In this document: positions 11,941 through 12,600 of the stretch, in pieces
How positions within the stretch are numbered: position 1 is the stretch's first letter
Layout of the letters: each line of letters starts with the position of its first letter
Source of the DNA: Candidatus Zhuqueibacterota bacterium RBG_16_48_16
GTDB taxonomy: Bacteria; Zhuqueibacterota; Zhuqueibacteria; Residuimicrobiales; Sediminimicrobiaceae
Direction of reading: 5' to 3'
Assembly: GCA_001771235.1 (NCBI GenBank)
Contig: METF01000222.1
Location: 1 to 12,600 of the forward strand
Length of the DNA stretch: 12,600 bases
The notes under the pieces: model-generated
What the model saw: the letters and a program-made list of their open reading frames with translations, nothing else
Told to the model about the DNA's origin: nothing
The model's database searches: none
Translations under genes and position numbers: made by a program

Positions 11941-12600
11941 ATGGGAAATAATGAGAAAAAAATATCGCTTCTGACAAAAGAAGAAATCGAAAAAATCAAT
12001 GCATACTGGCGGGCAGCCAATTATCTTTCCGTGGGCCAAATCTACCTGCTGGACAATCCGCTGCTGCGCGAGCCGCTGAAGCTTGAGCATATAAAATCCC
12101 GCCTGTTGGGACACTGGGGCACGACGCCCGGCCTCAATTTCATCTACGTCCATCTCAACCGGCTGATCAAAAAATACGACTTGAATATGATTTATATAAC
12201 CGGCCCCGGCCATGGCGGCCCGGGACTGGTGGCCAACACCTACCTGGAGGGGACCTATAGCGAGCTTTACCCGGATATTTCCCAGGATGCCGAGGGGATG
12301 AAAAAGCTGTTCAAACAGTTTTCCTTTCCGGGTGGCATCCCCAGCCATACCGCCCCGGAGACACCCGGCTCCATTCATGAGGGCGGAGAGTTGGGCTATT
12401 CATTGCTGCACGCTTACGGCGCGGTGTTCGACAACCCCGACCTGATCGCCTGCTGTGTGATTGGCGACGGCGAAGCGGAAACCGGCCCGCTGGCCGCCAG
12501 CTGGCACTCTAACAAATTCCTAAATCCTGTTCGCGATGGCGCCGTTCTGCCGGTTTTGCATCTGAACGGTTACAAGATCGCCAATCCGACGGTTCTTTCA
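11941..12600 (+). CDS. xfp: Phosphoketolase (xylulose-5-P / fructose-6-P), 5' part
   Basis: The first 220 residues are in the window; the gene continues past its end (full-length enzymes are about 800 residues). It splits xylulose 5-phosphate, and often fructose 6-phosphate, with phosphate to give acetyl phosphate plus a shorter sugar phosphate. It is a cytoplasmic, thiamine-diphosphate-dependent enzyme. Visible signatures are GHWGTTPGLNFIYVHLNR (57-74), GPGHGGPG (88-95), the family block SFPGGIPSH...SIHEGGELGYS (128-154), and the ThDP-binding GDGEAETGPLAASWHSNKF (175-193) leading to LHLNGYKI (206-213). ATG 11941 has AAAGGA at 11925-11930, ten bases upstream. The neighbours suggest no operon with the ICMT-like gene 83 bases before it. 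Family is clear; substrate preference is not. Confidence 0.95.
   Translation, partial: MGNNEKKISLLTKEEIEKINAYWRAANYLSVGQIYLLDNPLLREPLKLEHIKSRLLGHWGTTPGLNFIYVHLNRLIKKYDLNMIYITGPGHGGPGLVANTYLEGTYSELYPDISQDAEGMKKLFKQFSFPGGIPSHTAPETPGSIHEGGELGYSLLHAYGAVFDNPDLIACCVIGDGEAETGPLAASWHSNKFLNPVRDGAVLPVLHLNGYKIANPTVLS

Overview
All genes that I can support lie on the + strand. The window looks like a bacterial chromosome of roughly balanced base composition. Intergenic regions are rich in decayed palindromic repeats of the kind seen in uncultivated FCB-group or Desulfobacterota-type genomes, but no marker gene fixes the taxon and this placement is weak. The NfnAB pair and the phosphoketolase suggest a fermentative or anaerobic lifestyle.

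Layout. 1-179: an exact 45-bp tandem duplication inside the open 3' end of an unidentified frame. 216-2779: a large membrane protein with a spermidine-synthase-like SAM domain, followed by a 57-residue YHS-domain protein. 2780-3426: a repeat-rich stretch without a confident gene. It holds a strong hairpin, a TGTCATTC-ended element and a tandem pair of interleaved ATTCTGCC/GGCAGAAT palindromes, with a possible 38-codon ORF in between. 3427-6741: a tightly overlapped operon, nfnA-nfnB plus a membrane protein with a degenerate histidine-kinase-like module. 6861-7685: a secreted His-rich protein, two tandem ~100-bp repeats, a second 57-residue YHS protein and a strong terminator hairpin. 7905-9064: two small membrane proteins. 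The second is a duplicated DUF5676-like protein that carries an internal Shine-Dalgarno/ATG at its domain boundary and is preceded by an in-frame TAG. 9190-10742: a His/Gly-rich membrane miniprotein and an EGY-type site-2 protease. 10743-11179: a repeat-bearing spacer with a MITE-like inverted repeat. 11180-11857: an isoprenylcysteine carboxyl methyltransferase-like membrane enzyme. 11941-end: the 5' part of a phosphoketolase gene.

How it may fit together (inference). Two YHS miniproteins, a His-rich secreted protein, a His-rich membrane miniprotein, DUF5676-like proteins, a membrane protease and an ICMT-like enzyme resemble a soft-metal (copper-type) handling and envelope-stress neighbourhood. 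No P-type ATPase, RND pump or metal regulator is visible here. The most unusual points are the twin YHS genes, the DUF5676-like fusion with its relict start site and upstream amber codon, the His-rich miniprotein/site-2 protease pair, and the kinase-like protein translationally coupled to NfnB.
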